A stretch of DNA of 64,000 nucleotides from NCBI RefSeq assembly GCF_003933735.1, contig NZ_RSED01000001.1:62001-126000 (forward strand). Reading direction: 5' to 3'. A model generated the notes under the pieces. It searched no databases, was not told the origin of the DNA, and saw nothing but the letters and a program-made list of their open reading frames with translations. The position numbers were made by a program, and so were the translations under genes. Positions 27,910-35,442 of the stretch are shown one piece after another. Positions within the stretch are counted from its first letter, which is position 1, and every line of letters starts with the position of its first letter. The stretch is from Aquabacterium soli (GTDB lineage Bacteria > Pseudomonadota > Gammaproteobacteria > Burkholderiales > Burkholderiaceae_C).

Positions 27910-29067
27910 TCAGGCGGCGTGCTGCGCGGCGGCCAGTCGGGCGACCCGGTCGATGTGCCAGTCCGCCGGGCCGAAGCGCTGCTCGATCATGGTGGCGCGG
28001 CGGAAGTAGTGGCCAATGGCCAACTCTTCCGTCATGCCCATGCCGCCATGCAGCTGCACCGCACCCTGGCCCACCGTGCGGCAGGCCCGGCTCACGCAGA
28101 CCTTGGCCGACGACACCGCGGCGGCGCGCTGTGCCTCGGGGGCGTCCAGCAGGGCCGCGCTGGCGGCCGTGATCGCGGCGGCCTGCTCCAGTGCCAGGTG
28201 CATGTCGGCCAGACGGTGCTGCAGGGCCTGGAAGCTGGCGATCGGCGCGCCGAACTGGCGGCGCTGCCGCGCGTAGTCCAGCGTGTCGTGCATCAGCCGG
28301 CGCATCACGCCCAGGGCCTCGGCGCAGGTGGCCAGGGTGGCCTCGTCCAGCACGGGCTCCAGCAGGGCATGGGCGCCACCTCGCGGGCCCAGCACCTGGC
28401 CAGGGTTCACGGCCACCTTGTCGAAGAACAGCTCGCTGGCATGGCCGCCATCGATGGTGCGCAGATCGGTGCGGCGGATGCCGGGCGTGCCGGCGGGGAT
28501 GCACAGCAGGGACAGCGCCTGGGCATCGCCATGGGCCTGTGGGTCGCAGGCGGTGACGAGCAGGTCCGTGGCCCAGCGGGCACCGTGCACCACGGTCTTG
28601 TGGCCGTGGAGCACCAGCCCGTCGCCATCCGCGCGGGTCTGCAGGGTGGTGCGCAGGCCCTGCAGGCCATGGCGCGCGGTGGCCTCGGTGTGGGCGAAGG
28701 CGACCAGCGCATGCCCGTCGACGATGCGGCCGATCATCTGCCGCCAGGCGGGATCGGGGCAGCGCTTGAACACGCCGCCCGCGATCACCACGGTGGACAG
28801 GTAGGGCTCGGCGCACAAGGCCTCGCCCAGGGTCTCCATGATCAGCAGGTTCTCCGGCATGCCGCCGCCCAGGCCGCCGTGGTCTTCACCGAAGGCGGCG
28901 CCCAGGATGCCCAGGTCGTGCGCGAAGGCCCGCCACAGCGGTGGGGCGTCGAGCGCCTGGTCGAGCTGGTGCAGGCGTTGCTCCAGGCCGTGCTGATCGG
29001 TCAGGAAGCGGGCCAGGCTGTCGCGCAGCATGCGCTGGGTGTCGTCGAGGTCGAAGGTGGTGCTCAT
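27910..29067 (-). CDS. acyl-CoA dehydrogenase (small-subunit type)
   Basis: The 385-residue ACAD-family protein has FDLDDTQRMLRDSLARFL at the N terminus, the DHGGLGGG turn, the CoA/FAD-contact segment FAHTEATARHGL, and the C-terminal QLHGGMGMTEELAIGHYFRR. These features, and the poorly conserved middle, match the small partner of two-component dehydrogenases (pimeloyl-CoA dehydrogenase small subunit; FadE28/FadE29-type steroid side-chain enzymes). Its neighbour 29 bases upstream is the large-subunit type, so an alpha2beta2 heterotetramer is likely. The stop lies four bases from the stop of the convergent regulator gene. Confidence 0.88.
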   Translation of the reverse strand: MSTTFDLDDTQRMLRDSLARFLTDQHGLEQRLHQLDQALDAPPLWRAFAHDLGILGAAFGEDHGGLGGGMPENLLIMETLGEALCAEPYLSTVVIAGGVFKRCPDPAWRQMIGRIVDGHALVAFAHTEATARHGLQGLRTTLQTRADGDGLVLHGHKTVVHGARWATDLLVTACDPQAHGDAQALSLLCIPAGTPGIRRTDLRTIDGGHASELFFDKVAVNPGQVLGPRGGAHALLEPVLDEATLATCAEALGVMRRLMHDTLDYARQRRQFGAPIASFQALQHRLADMHLALEQAAAITAASAALLDAPEAQRAAAVSSAKVCVSRACRTVGQGAVQLHGGMGMTEELAIGHYFRRATMIEQRFGPADWHIDRVARLAAAQHAA

Positions 29068-29096
29068 GGGCGCTGGGGGTGGGGCAGGGCAGGTGC

Positions 29097-30284
29097 TCAG
29101 CGCGACAGGATGTCGGCCGCGATGAGGTTGCGCTGGATCTCGTTGGTGCCGGCGTAGATGGAGGCGGCGCGGTCGTTGAGGTAGGCCGACATCGAGAAGG
29201 CCGCCTCTTCGGGGACGCCCAGCCCCTCGCAGTCGGGCATGGGCACGCGCAGGTGGCTTTGGTGGGCGGCGATGGCCACGCCCAGCTCGGTCAGGTGCTG
29301 GCGCAGCTCGGTGCCCAGCAGCTTGGTCATTGAGGGGCGGATGCCGGGGGGCTCGCCCCGTTCGTGCGCCTGCAGGGCGCGCATCTCCAGGGCTTCCACG
29401 GCGTCGATGCGGCAATGGGCATCTGCCAGCGCGTGCCTCAAGCGGGTGTGTTCGGCCTCGCCGTGCAGGGCCGGGTCGGCGAAGGCCGCGTCCAGCGCCG
29501 CATGCAGGCGCCGCAGGCGTGAGCGCAGCTGAGGTGCCCAGGGGTTGCCGCGCTCGTGCTGCAGCAGGTACTTCGCGATGGCCCAGCCCTGGTTCTCCTC
29601 GCCGATCAGGCCGCTGGCCGGCACCCGCACGTCGTCGAAGAACACCTGGTTGAGCTCGTGGTCGCCCGAGATGCTGATGATGGGGCGGATGGTGATGCCT
29701 GGCGTGTCCAGGTCGAAGCACAGGAAGCTGATGCCCTGCTGAGGCTTGCCGCCATTGGCCGTGCGCACCAGGCAGAACATCTTGTTGGCGTACTGCGCGT
29801 GGGTGGTCCAGATCTTGGTGCCGTTGATCACGTAGTGATCGCCATCGCGCACGGCCTTGCATTGCAGCGAGGCCAGGTCGGAGCCCGATTGCGGCTCGGA
29901 GTAGCCCTGGGCCCAGTAGTCCTGGCCCGAGAGGATGCCGGGCAGCCAGCGCTGCTGCTGCGCGGGCGTGCCGAACGCGATGATGACCGGGCCGACCATG
30001 CCCGTGCCCATGGGCGCCAGCGGCGGGGCATCGGCCTCGCACAGCTCGCGGTTGAACAGGTAGTGCTGGCGCGGCGTCCAGTCCGTGCCGCCATGGGCCA
30101 CGGGCCAGCGCGGGGCGCTCCATCCCCGCTGCGCCAGGAGGCGGTGCCAGGCGATGCCTTCCGGGTGGTCCGAGAAGATGCCCGAGCAGCGGCGGCCGGC
30201 TTGGCGCAGCTCATCGGTCAAGGCTTCTTGCAGGAAGCGACGCACATCGTCGCGGAAGGCCTTGTCGGCGTCGGTCAGGACCAT
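29097..30284 (-). CDS. acyl-CoA dehydrogenase (large-subunit type)
   Basis: The 395-residue ACAD has the N-terminal DADKAFRDDVRRFLQEAL, the FAD-contact region QGYSEPQSGSDLASLQCKA, INGTKIWTTHAQYANKMF, and the C-terminal SIYAGTNEIQRNLIAADIL. Ala replaces the MCAD-type Glu in the IYEGT position, as usual in the large subunits of heterotetrameric acyl-CoA dehydrogenases, where the base sits elsewhere. It is first in a two-gene operon with the small-subunit-type gene. Two regulatory dyads lie upstream in the divergent region with the GMC oxidoreductase. Substrates of this group are bulky (steroid side chains, dicarboxylic acyl-CoAs). Confidence 0.9.
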   Translation of the reverse strand: MVLTDADKAFRDDVRRFLQEALTDELRQAGRRCSGIFSDHPEGIAWHRLLAQRGWSAPRWPVAHGGTDWTPRQHYLFNRELCEADAPPLAPMGTGMVGPVIIAFGTPAQQQRWLPGILSGQDYWAQGYSEPQSGSDLASLQCKAVRDGDHYVINGTKIWTTHAQYANKMFCLVRTANGGKPQQGISFLCFDLDTPGITIRPIISISGDHELNQVFFDDVRVPASGLIGEENQGWAIAKYLLQHERGNPWAPQLRSRLRRLHAALDAAFADPALHGEAEHTRLRHALADAHCRIDAVEALEMRALQAHERGEPPGIRPSMTKLLGTELRQHLTELGVAIAAHQSHLRVPMPDCEGLGVPEEAAFSMSAYLNDRAASIYAGTNEIQRNLIAADILSR

Positions 30285-30345
30285 CGGGGATCGCTCCAGG
30301 GGCTGGCGGTGGCGCGAGTGTTCCAGGTTCGAGCCCTGGGCCCAA

Positions 30346-30361
30346 TCGTCGAAACTGACGA
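30346..30361. promoter_or_regulatory. candidate operator TCGTC-N6-GACGA (site 7)
   Basis: The perfect dyad TCGTC-GAAACT-GACGA lies 61 bases upstream of the acyl-CoA dehydrogenase start (30284, minus) and 61 bases upstream of the GMC oxidoreductase start (30423, plus), midway between the two divergent genes. Confidence 0.6.
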
Positions 30362-30370
30362 AAGCGCCAA

Positions 30371-30386
30371 CCGTCCGATCCGACGA
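30371..30386. promoter_or_regulatory. candidate operator, one mismatch (site 8)
   Basis: CCGTC-CGATCC-GACGA matches the island dyad at nine of ten arm positions. It is 25 bases downstream of site 7 and 36 bases before the GMC oxidoreductase start. Confidence 0.45.
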
Positions 30387-30422
30387 TGGCGAGGCCACCG
30401 GCGGCGCCCCAGCATCCCGGCC

Positions 30423-32069
30423 ATGAAAACCGTGACCCCTTTCAAGCCGGACGAGGTGTTCGACGTCATCGTCGTGGGCGGTGGCACCGCCGGCAGCGTG
30501 CTGGGCGGGCGATTGAGCGCCGACCCCGGCCTGCGTGTGGCGGTGCTCGAGGCTGGCGGCGCCGGCGACAGCTGGGTCGTGCGCACGCCGGCCGCGGCGG
30601 TGGCCATGCTGCCGACCCGCCTGAACAACTACGCGTTCGAGACCGTGCCGCAGGCCGGGCTGGACGGGCGCCGCGGCTACCAGCCCCGGGGGCGCATGCT
30701 GGGCGGCTGCTCGGGCATGAACGCCATGGTCTACATCCGCGGCCATGCGAGCGACTACGACCAATGGGCCTCGCTGGGCAACCCGGGCTGGTCCTATGCG
30801 GACCTGCTGCCTTATTTCCGGCGCAGCGAGGACAACGACACCTTCGAGGATGCCTTCCACGGCCGCGGCGGCCCGCTGCCGGTGAGCGCCTTGCGCACGG
30901 GCAACCCCTTCCACGCGCACTTCCTGCAGGCGGCGCGCGAGGCCGGCTTCCCGCTCAACGACGATTTCAATGGTGCGACGCAGGAGGGCCTGGGGCCTTA
31001 CCAGGTGATGCAGCGCAACGGCGAACGCTGGAGCGCGGCGCGGTGCTTCCTGCACCCGCACATCGGCCAGCGCCCCAACCTGTCGGTGCGCACGGGCATG
31101 CAGGTGACCGGGCTGTTGTTCGACGAGCGGCGCGTGGTGGGGGTCGAAGCGGTGTACCAGGGCCGCCTGGTGCGCCTGCGCGCCCGGCGCGAGGTGGTGC
31201 TGAGCGCGGGTGTGTTCCTGTCGCCCCAATTGCTGATGCTCTCGGGCATCGGGCCCGGCGAGCAGTTGCAGCGCCTGGGCATCGCCGTGCGCCACCACCT
31301 GCCCGGCGTGGGCGAGAACCTGCAGGACCACCCGGATTTCATCTTCGCCTACCGCGCCCGCAGCCTGGACCTGATGGGCTTCTCGCCAGCGGGCCTGTGG
31401 CGCACCGCGCGCGAGATCGGCCGCTACGTGCGCCATCGCACGGGGGCCATCAGCAGCAACTACGCGGAGGCGGGCGGCTTCCTCAAGACCGACCCGTCAT
31501 TGGCCGTGCCCGACCTGCAGCTGCACTTCGTGGTCAGCATCGCCGAGGACCATGCGCGGCGCCTGCACGGGGCGCATGGCTATTCCTGCCACGTGTGCCT
31601 GCTGCGCCCACGCAGCCGCGGGCGCGTCAGCCTGCGCAATCCCAACGCCCTGGAGGCCCCGGACATCGACCCGGCCTTCTTCAGCCACCCGATGGACCTG
31701 GAGGACATGGTGCGCGGCTACAAGGTCACGCGGCGCCTGATGGATGCACCGGCCCTGGCCTCACGGCGCCAGGCCGACCTGTTCACGCACGGCATTGACA
31801 CCGACGAGCAGATCCGTGCCGTGCTGCGCGCCCGCACGGATTCGGTCTACCACCCCGTGGGCACCTGCCGCATGGGGCCCGATGCCCTGGCCGTGGTCGA
31901 CGCGCAACTGCGCGTGCACGGCATGGAGGGCTTGCGCGTGGTGGACGCCTCCGTGATGCCGACGCTGGTGGGCGGCAACACCCAGGCCGCGGTGGTGGCC
32001 ATCGCCGAAAAGGCGGCCGACCTGATCATGGGCCGTGTGCAGGCGCAGGCCGGCCCCATGGCCGCTTGA
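30423..32069 (+). CDS. GMC-family FAD-dependent alcohol dehydrogenase
   Basis: The 548-residue flavoprotein has the FAD dinucleotide motif VIVVGGGTAGSVLGGRLS near the N terminus and ends its first strand pair with VLEAGG. The GMC signatures follow (RGRMLGGCSGMNAMVYIRG; VLSAGVFLSPQLLMLSGIG). The catalytic His is in SVYHPVGTCRMG and the second active-site Asn in VGGNTQAAVVAIAEKAADL. It resembles choline dehydrogenase/AlkJ-type alcohol dehydrogenases, which oxidise aliphatic or terpene alcohols and pass electrons to the respiratory chain. ATG 30423 directly starts the motif-bearing domain; the much longer frame upstream is antisense to the ACAD genes. It is followed by a strong terminator. Confidence 0.92.
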   Translation: MKTVTPFKPDEVFDVIVVGGGTAGSVLGGRLSADPGLRVAVLEAGGAGDSWVVRTPAAAVAMLPTRLNNYAFETVPQAGLDGRRGYQPRGRMLGGCSGMNAMVYIRGHASDYDQWASLGNPGWSYADLLPYFRRSEDNDTFEDAFHGRGGPLPVSALRTGNPFHAHFLQAAREAGFPLNDDFNGATQEGLGPYQVMQRNGERWSAARCFLHPHIGQRPNLSVRTGMQVTGLLFDERRVVGVEAVYQGRLVRLRARREVVLSAGVFLSPQLLMLSGIGPGEQLQRLGIAVRHHLPGVGENLQDHPDFIFAYRARSLDLMGFSPAGLWRTAREIGRYVRHRTGAISSNYAEAGGFLKTDPSLAVPDLQLHFVVSIAEDHARRLHGAHGYSCHVCLLRPRSRGRVSLRNPNALEAPDIDPAFFSHPMDLEDMVRGYKVTRRLMDAPALASRRQADLFTHGIDTDEQIRAVLRARTDSVYHPVGTCRMGPDALAVVDAQLRVHGMEGLRVVDASVMPTLVGGNTQAAVVAIAEKAADLIMGRVQAQAGPMAA

Positions 32070-32087
32070 GCGGGGGCACACAAGGCA

Positions 32088-32122
32088 AAAGCCCCGGGCA
32101 GCGGCTGTGGCACCGGGGCTTT
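32088..32122. terminator. bidirectional rho-independent terminator
   Basis: AAAGCCCCGG (32088-32097) pairs with CCGGGGCTTT (32113-32122) across a 15-base loop, giving A- and T-tracts on both strands. It separates the convergent GMC oxidoreductase and CocE-type hydrolase genes. A second hairpin, AGCGCCCC-GA-GGGGCGCT (32129-32146), lies directly beside it on the side of the hydrolase stop. Confidence 0.85.
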
Positions 32123-32153
32123 CGCGGAAGCGCCCCGAGGGGCGCTGGGGCGG

Positions 32154-34220
32154 TCAGTTCAGCGCGCTGGTCGGCACCACCGGCAGCACCACGCTGGAGG
32201 GGCGTGCCGCGTCGTTGAAGATGGTGGTGATGCCACCGGCGGCCTGCGCCTGGCTAGGCAGCGGCCACACGCCCATGGCCTGGTTGCTGGCGCTGATCGC
32301 GATGCGCAGCTTCTGGCCCTTGCGGATCACGGCGGCGGCCGGGAACACCTCCACCGGCACCAGCACGGGCTGGCCGGGGACCACGGGCAGGCGGGCGGCC
32401 TCGGTGAACGGGTGCCACGGCTGGATCATCACGCCCTTGATGTAGCGCGAGCGGGTGGTGTCCACCGCGCGGTGGCTGACGGCCTGCAGGCCGGTGGACA
32501 GCGGCGTGGCCTTGCCCAGGATGTCGACCGCGTCGATGCGCACCGACACGGCGGCTTCGCTCCTGGTGGTGGCCACCCAGATGTCGGCCTGGATCGGGCC
32601 GTTGATGTAGAGGTCGCTGGTCTGGTAGGGCGTCTCGTAGATGATGGCGCCCTGCGACTTCTCGACCGTGTTGCTGTTGGTGTAGCAGGCCTTGGGCAGC
32701 AGGCCGGAGATGCCCAGCGACCACTGCACCATGCTGCTGGAGCAATCGCTGCCGTCGTTGATCTCGACCCCGGCGCTCACGGTCTTGCCCGAATCGTTCT
32801 TGGCGTAGGTCACCACGGCAGGCTTGGGCTCCTTGACGAAGCGGGCGGTCTCGCCGCTGGCCGGCTTGGCGGCCGTGAGCGTCTGGTTGCCGCGCAGGTA
32901 CAGGCGCGTGGGTGTGAGCTGCGGGTGCGGCCAGTCGGTGGACTTGGTGTAGCGCGTGCTGCCCAGCAGGCCGTAGCCTTCGACGAACTGCGTGACGTTG
33001 GGCAGGGTGGCCGCGCCGGTGTTGATGCCGCGCAGGTACTGGTCGAACCACTGCAGCATCAGCGAGGCCGAGCCCGGCGCGCCGTTGCCCAGCAGGGTGT
33101 TGGCGCCGCTGGCGGCGGCCAGCACGGCCTCGACGTGCGAGCCCTTGACGATCAGCAGCTTGGCGTTGACGTTCTTCTTGAGTTGCTCATAGATCAGCGG
33201 CTCGTCGCGCTGGAAGATGTCGTTGGACGAGCCGACGATGAAGGTGGGCACCTTGATGCTGCCCGCGCCCTCGACCGGCGAGCGCACGGCCCAGAAGTCG
33301 CCGTCGTCGGTGGCATAGCCGCTCACGCCGGTCATGGCCTGGTCGACGGTGGGCAGGTACCAGCTGTCGATGGAGGCGATGTGCTCCTGGTTGGCGGCCT
33401 CGATCTGCTCGGACCAGGTCGGGAAGTTGATCTTGGCGATGTCGTTCTGCACGCTCAGCGTGTGCGTCAGCGGCAGCCACAGGCTGATGAACTTGGCGTT
33501 GAGCAGGCCGCCGATGCCGACGGTGCCGCGGTACGCATCGCCCATGGGCACCTGCGCGAACACGGCCTTCACGGCGGGGTGCTGCTGGCGCGCGGTCTGC
33601 AGGCTGGTGATGCCCAGGTAGGAGGTGCCGGCCAGGCCCAGCTTGCCGTTGAACCACGGCTGCTGGGTGACCCAGTTGACGGCAGCGGCGTAGCCTTCCT
33701 GCTCTTCGGTGCCCAGCAGGGCGCCTTCGCCGCTGGACATGCCGGTGCCGACCACATCGACGGCCACCGAGACATAGCCGCGGCGCACCATGAATTTGTC
33801 CTGGCCACCGACCAGCAGGGAGTTGCCCGTCTGCACCAAGTAGCCCAGCAGCTGGCCCAGGTCGATGCGGTAGGCGGTCTGCGTGAGGATGGCAGGGAAG
33901 GCGCCGGCCACGGGTTTGCCCTTGGCATCGGCCGGCACGGTCACGCGCACGGCCAGCTTCTTGCCGTCGGCCATGGTGATGAACTGCAGCGGCAGGCTCA
34001 CGGCATCCGCGTAATCCTCTTTGCGGGTGTATTCCTTCCACGTGCTGCCCGCATTGCTGGTGACCGCGGCGTTGTCGCTGGCGGTGGTGCCGCGCGTGCC
34101 CAGGGTGGTGGTCTGGGCGGTGGCGGCGGTGCCGGCGCACAGCGCGATCAGGGCGGCAACGGTGCTGCGCAGCGCGAAGGACTGCGCCGAGCGGCGGGCC
34201 GTGGTGGTGGACGTGGACAT
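32154..34220 (-). CDS. CocE/NonD-type (peptidase S15 family) exported hydrolase
   Basis: The 688-residue protein has a signal peptide (hydrophobic VAALIALCAGTAATA) and an alpha/beta-hydrolase domain of the X-Pro dipeptidyl-peptidase/cocaine-esterase family. The nucleophile is Ser in GLAGTSYLGITS. The acid is probably Asp in VGSSNDIFQRDEP and the base His in VKGSHVEAVL. A C-terminal jelly-roll domain follows (SDLYINGPIQADIWVAT). ATG 34220 has GAGGAGAG about seven bases upstream; a TTG five codons earlier is less likely. It is downstream of, and in the same direction as, an AraC-type regulator and a lipase. It probably cleaves an ester or amide outside the cytoplasm; no island dyad precedes it, so it may belong to a separate regulatory unit. 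Confidence 0.88.
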   Translation of the reverse strand: MSTSTTTARRSAQSFALRSTVAALIALCAGTAATAQTTTLGTRGTTASDNAAVTSNAGSTWKEYTRKEDYADAVSLPLQFITMADGKKLAVRVTVPADAKGKPVAGAFPAILTQTAYRIDLGQLLGYLVQTGNSLLVGGQDKFMVRRGYVSVAVDVVGTGMSSGEGALLGTEEQEGYAAAVNWVTQQPWFNGKLGLAGTSYLGITSLQTARQQHPAVKAVFAQVPMGDAYRGTVGIGGLLNAKFISLWLPLTHTLSVQNDIAKINFPTWSEQIEAANQEHIASIDSWYLPTVDQAMTGVSGYATDDGDFWAVRSPVEGAGSIKVPTFIVGSSNDIFQRDEPLIYEQLKKNVNAKLLIVKGSHVEAVLAAASGANTLLGNGAPGSASLMLQWFDQYLRGINTGAATLPNVTQFVEGYGLLGSTRYTKSTDWPHPQLTPTRLYLRGNQTLTAAKPASGETARFVKEPKPAVVTYAKNDSGKTVSAGVEINDGSDCSSSMVQWSLGISGLLPKACYTNSNTVEKSQGAIIYETPYQTSDLYINGPIQADIWVATTRSEAAVSVRIDAVDILGKATPLSTGLQAVSHRAVDTTRSRYIKGVMIQPWHPFTEAARLPVVPGQPVLVPVEVFPAAAVIRKGQKLRIAISASNQAMGVWPLPSQAQAAGGITTIFNDAARPSSVVLPVVPTSALN

Positions 34221-34364
34221 GCGGTCTCTCCTCAATGGACGGTATGGACGCTTGGATGCTTATGGATCGAGATGCTAGGGGCGAGTGTGCAGCGATCCAA
34301 TGGCCGCAGTGACCAATCTATTTGCCGTGGCGGGCGGGACTTACCCTGCACGCATCCAGGGGGT

Positions 34365-35369
34365 TCAGGGCCTGCGGCCTTCGCGCCAGTCCGACGGCGT
34401 CACGCCCGCCCAGCGGCGGAAGGCCCGGTGGAAGGTGCTGACCGAGGAGAAACCCAGGGTGTCGGCCACCTGCTTGAGCGACAGGGCCGCATCGGCCAGC
34501 AGGCGCTCGGCCACCAGCCGCTGGCACTGCTGGAGCAGGTCGGAGTACGACAGGCCCAGCATCTGCAACTGCCGCCGCAGCCGCCGCTCGCTGATGCCCA
34601 GGCGCGCGGCCGTGTCCTGTACCGAGAGCTGCTCCGGAAAGGCCTTGAGCAGGCATTGGCGCACCTGCTCGGCCAGGTCGTTGCCGCTGGCCTTGGCCGA
34701 CAGGGCCAGCTCGGCGCGGGTGCGCGCCGCCAGGTAGGCGACCGGGTCGTGCGAGGGCTGCACGGCGTCGAGCAGGGCCCGGTTGAAGCCGATGGCGCAC
34801 ACCGGCTGCCCAAAGCTGACGTGGCGCCCGAAGGCCGCCGCATAGCGCGTTGCCTGGCCCTCAGGGCAGGCATAGGGAAACTGGATCTGGTGGATGTCCC
34901 TGGGCTCGGCACCGGCCAGGCGCAGCATCTGCATCGCGCCGCAGGCCACCTGCTCGGTGCGGAAGTGCCCGCTCAAGCCCTGCTGCACCAAGGCGTCGAT
35001 CTTCAGGCGGGCATCGTGTGCCGTCTCTGCCAGTTCGATCTCGCAGCGGTCGAGCGCCAGCGGGCTGAAGTGCAGCAGGTCGGCGAACACCTGGCGCAGG
35101 CTGGGCGCCGACAGGGCCAGCGGGGTGAAGAGCCGGAACTGCATCATGGCGATGCTCTTGCCCACCACCAGGCCGAAGCTGGGGTCGCCGCTGGCTTCCA
35201 CCGCGGCGGCCATGGCCCGGTCGAACACATCGAGGGACACCCAGGTGCCGTGCTGCTCCAGCGCGTCCAGCGAGTCGATGCCGCAGCGCTTCAGAATGAG
35301 GCTGGCGTCGAAGCCCTCCACGTCGAGCGCGGAGGCCAGGATCTTCAGGTGGGTGGGAGAGACACGCAT
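34365..35369 (-). CDS. AraC-family transcriptional regulator (OruR/ArgR-like)
   Basis: The 334-residue regulator has an N-terminal arabinose-binding-like domain of AraC-type regulators (about 18-200) and a C-terminal double helix-turn-helix (SVQDTAARLGISERRLRRQL and SLKQVADTLGFSSVSTFHRA, ending FRRWAGVTPSDWREGR). Regulators of this layout in beta- and gamma-proteobacteria often sit beside lipase, esterase or alkane genes. It lies between the lipase and the CocE-type hydrolase on the same strand, so it probably controls one or both. Its ATG is located inside the arm of a large inverted repeat described separately, and I see no clear Shine-Dalgarno sequence. Confidence 0.9.
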   Translation of the reverse strand: MRVSPTHLKILASALDVEGFDASLILKRCGIDSLDALEQHGTWVSLDVFDRAMAAAVEASGDPSFGLVVGKSIAMMQFRLFTPLALSAPSLRQVFADLLHFSPLALDRCEIELAETAHDARLKIDALVQQGLSGHFRTEQVACGAMQMLRLAGAEPRDIHQIQFPYACPEGQATRYAAAFGRHVSFGQPVCAIGFNRALLDAVQPSHDPVAYLAARTRAELALSAKASGNDLAEQVRQCLLKAFPEQLSVQDTAARLGISERRLRRQLQMLGLSYSDLLQQCQRLVAERLLADAALSLKQVADTLGFSSVSTFHRAFRRWAGVTPSDWREGRRP

Positions 35370-35418
35370 GCGGCCGTCAGTGTCCGGCGTTTTAAACGCG
35401 CACAGGGCGGCCGCATGC
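35366..35418. repeat. nested inverted repeat covering the AraC-family start codon
   Basis: Outer 11-bp arms GCATGCGGCCG (35366-35376) and CGGCCGCATGC (35408-35418) share almost the same centre as an inner 13-bp palindrome GCGTTT-T-AAACGC (35387-35399). The start codon of the AraC-type gene (35367-35369, minus) is within the outer arm. In a transcript reading from the lipase the initiation codon would be paired. Confidence 0.65.
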
Positions 35419-35442
35419 TGCGGGCTTTCCCTAGGGTTGGAG

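Noticed and set aside
29556-30422. Long N-terminal extension of the GMC oxidoreductase
   Set aside because: The extension runs antisense through the acyl-CoA dehydrogenase gene and through dyads 7 and 8; the FAD motif starts just after ATG 30423.
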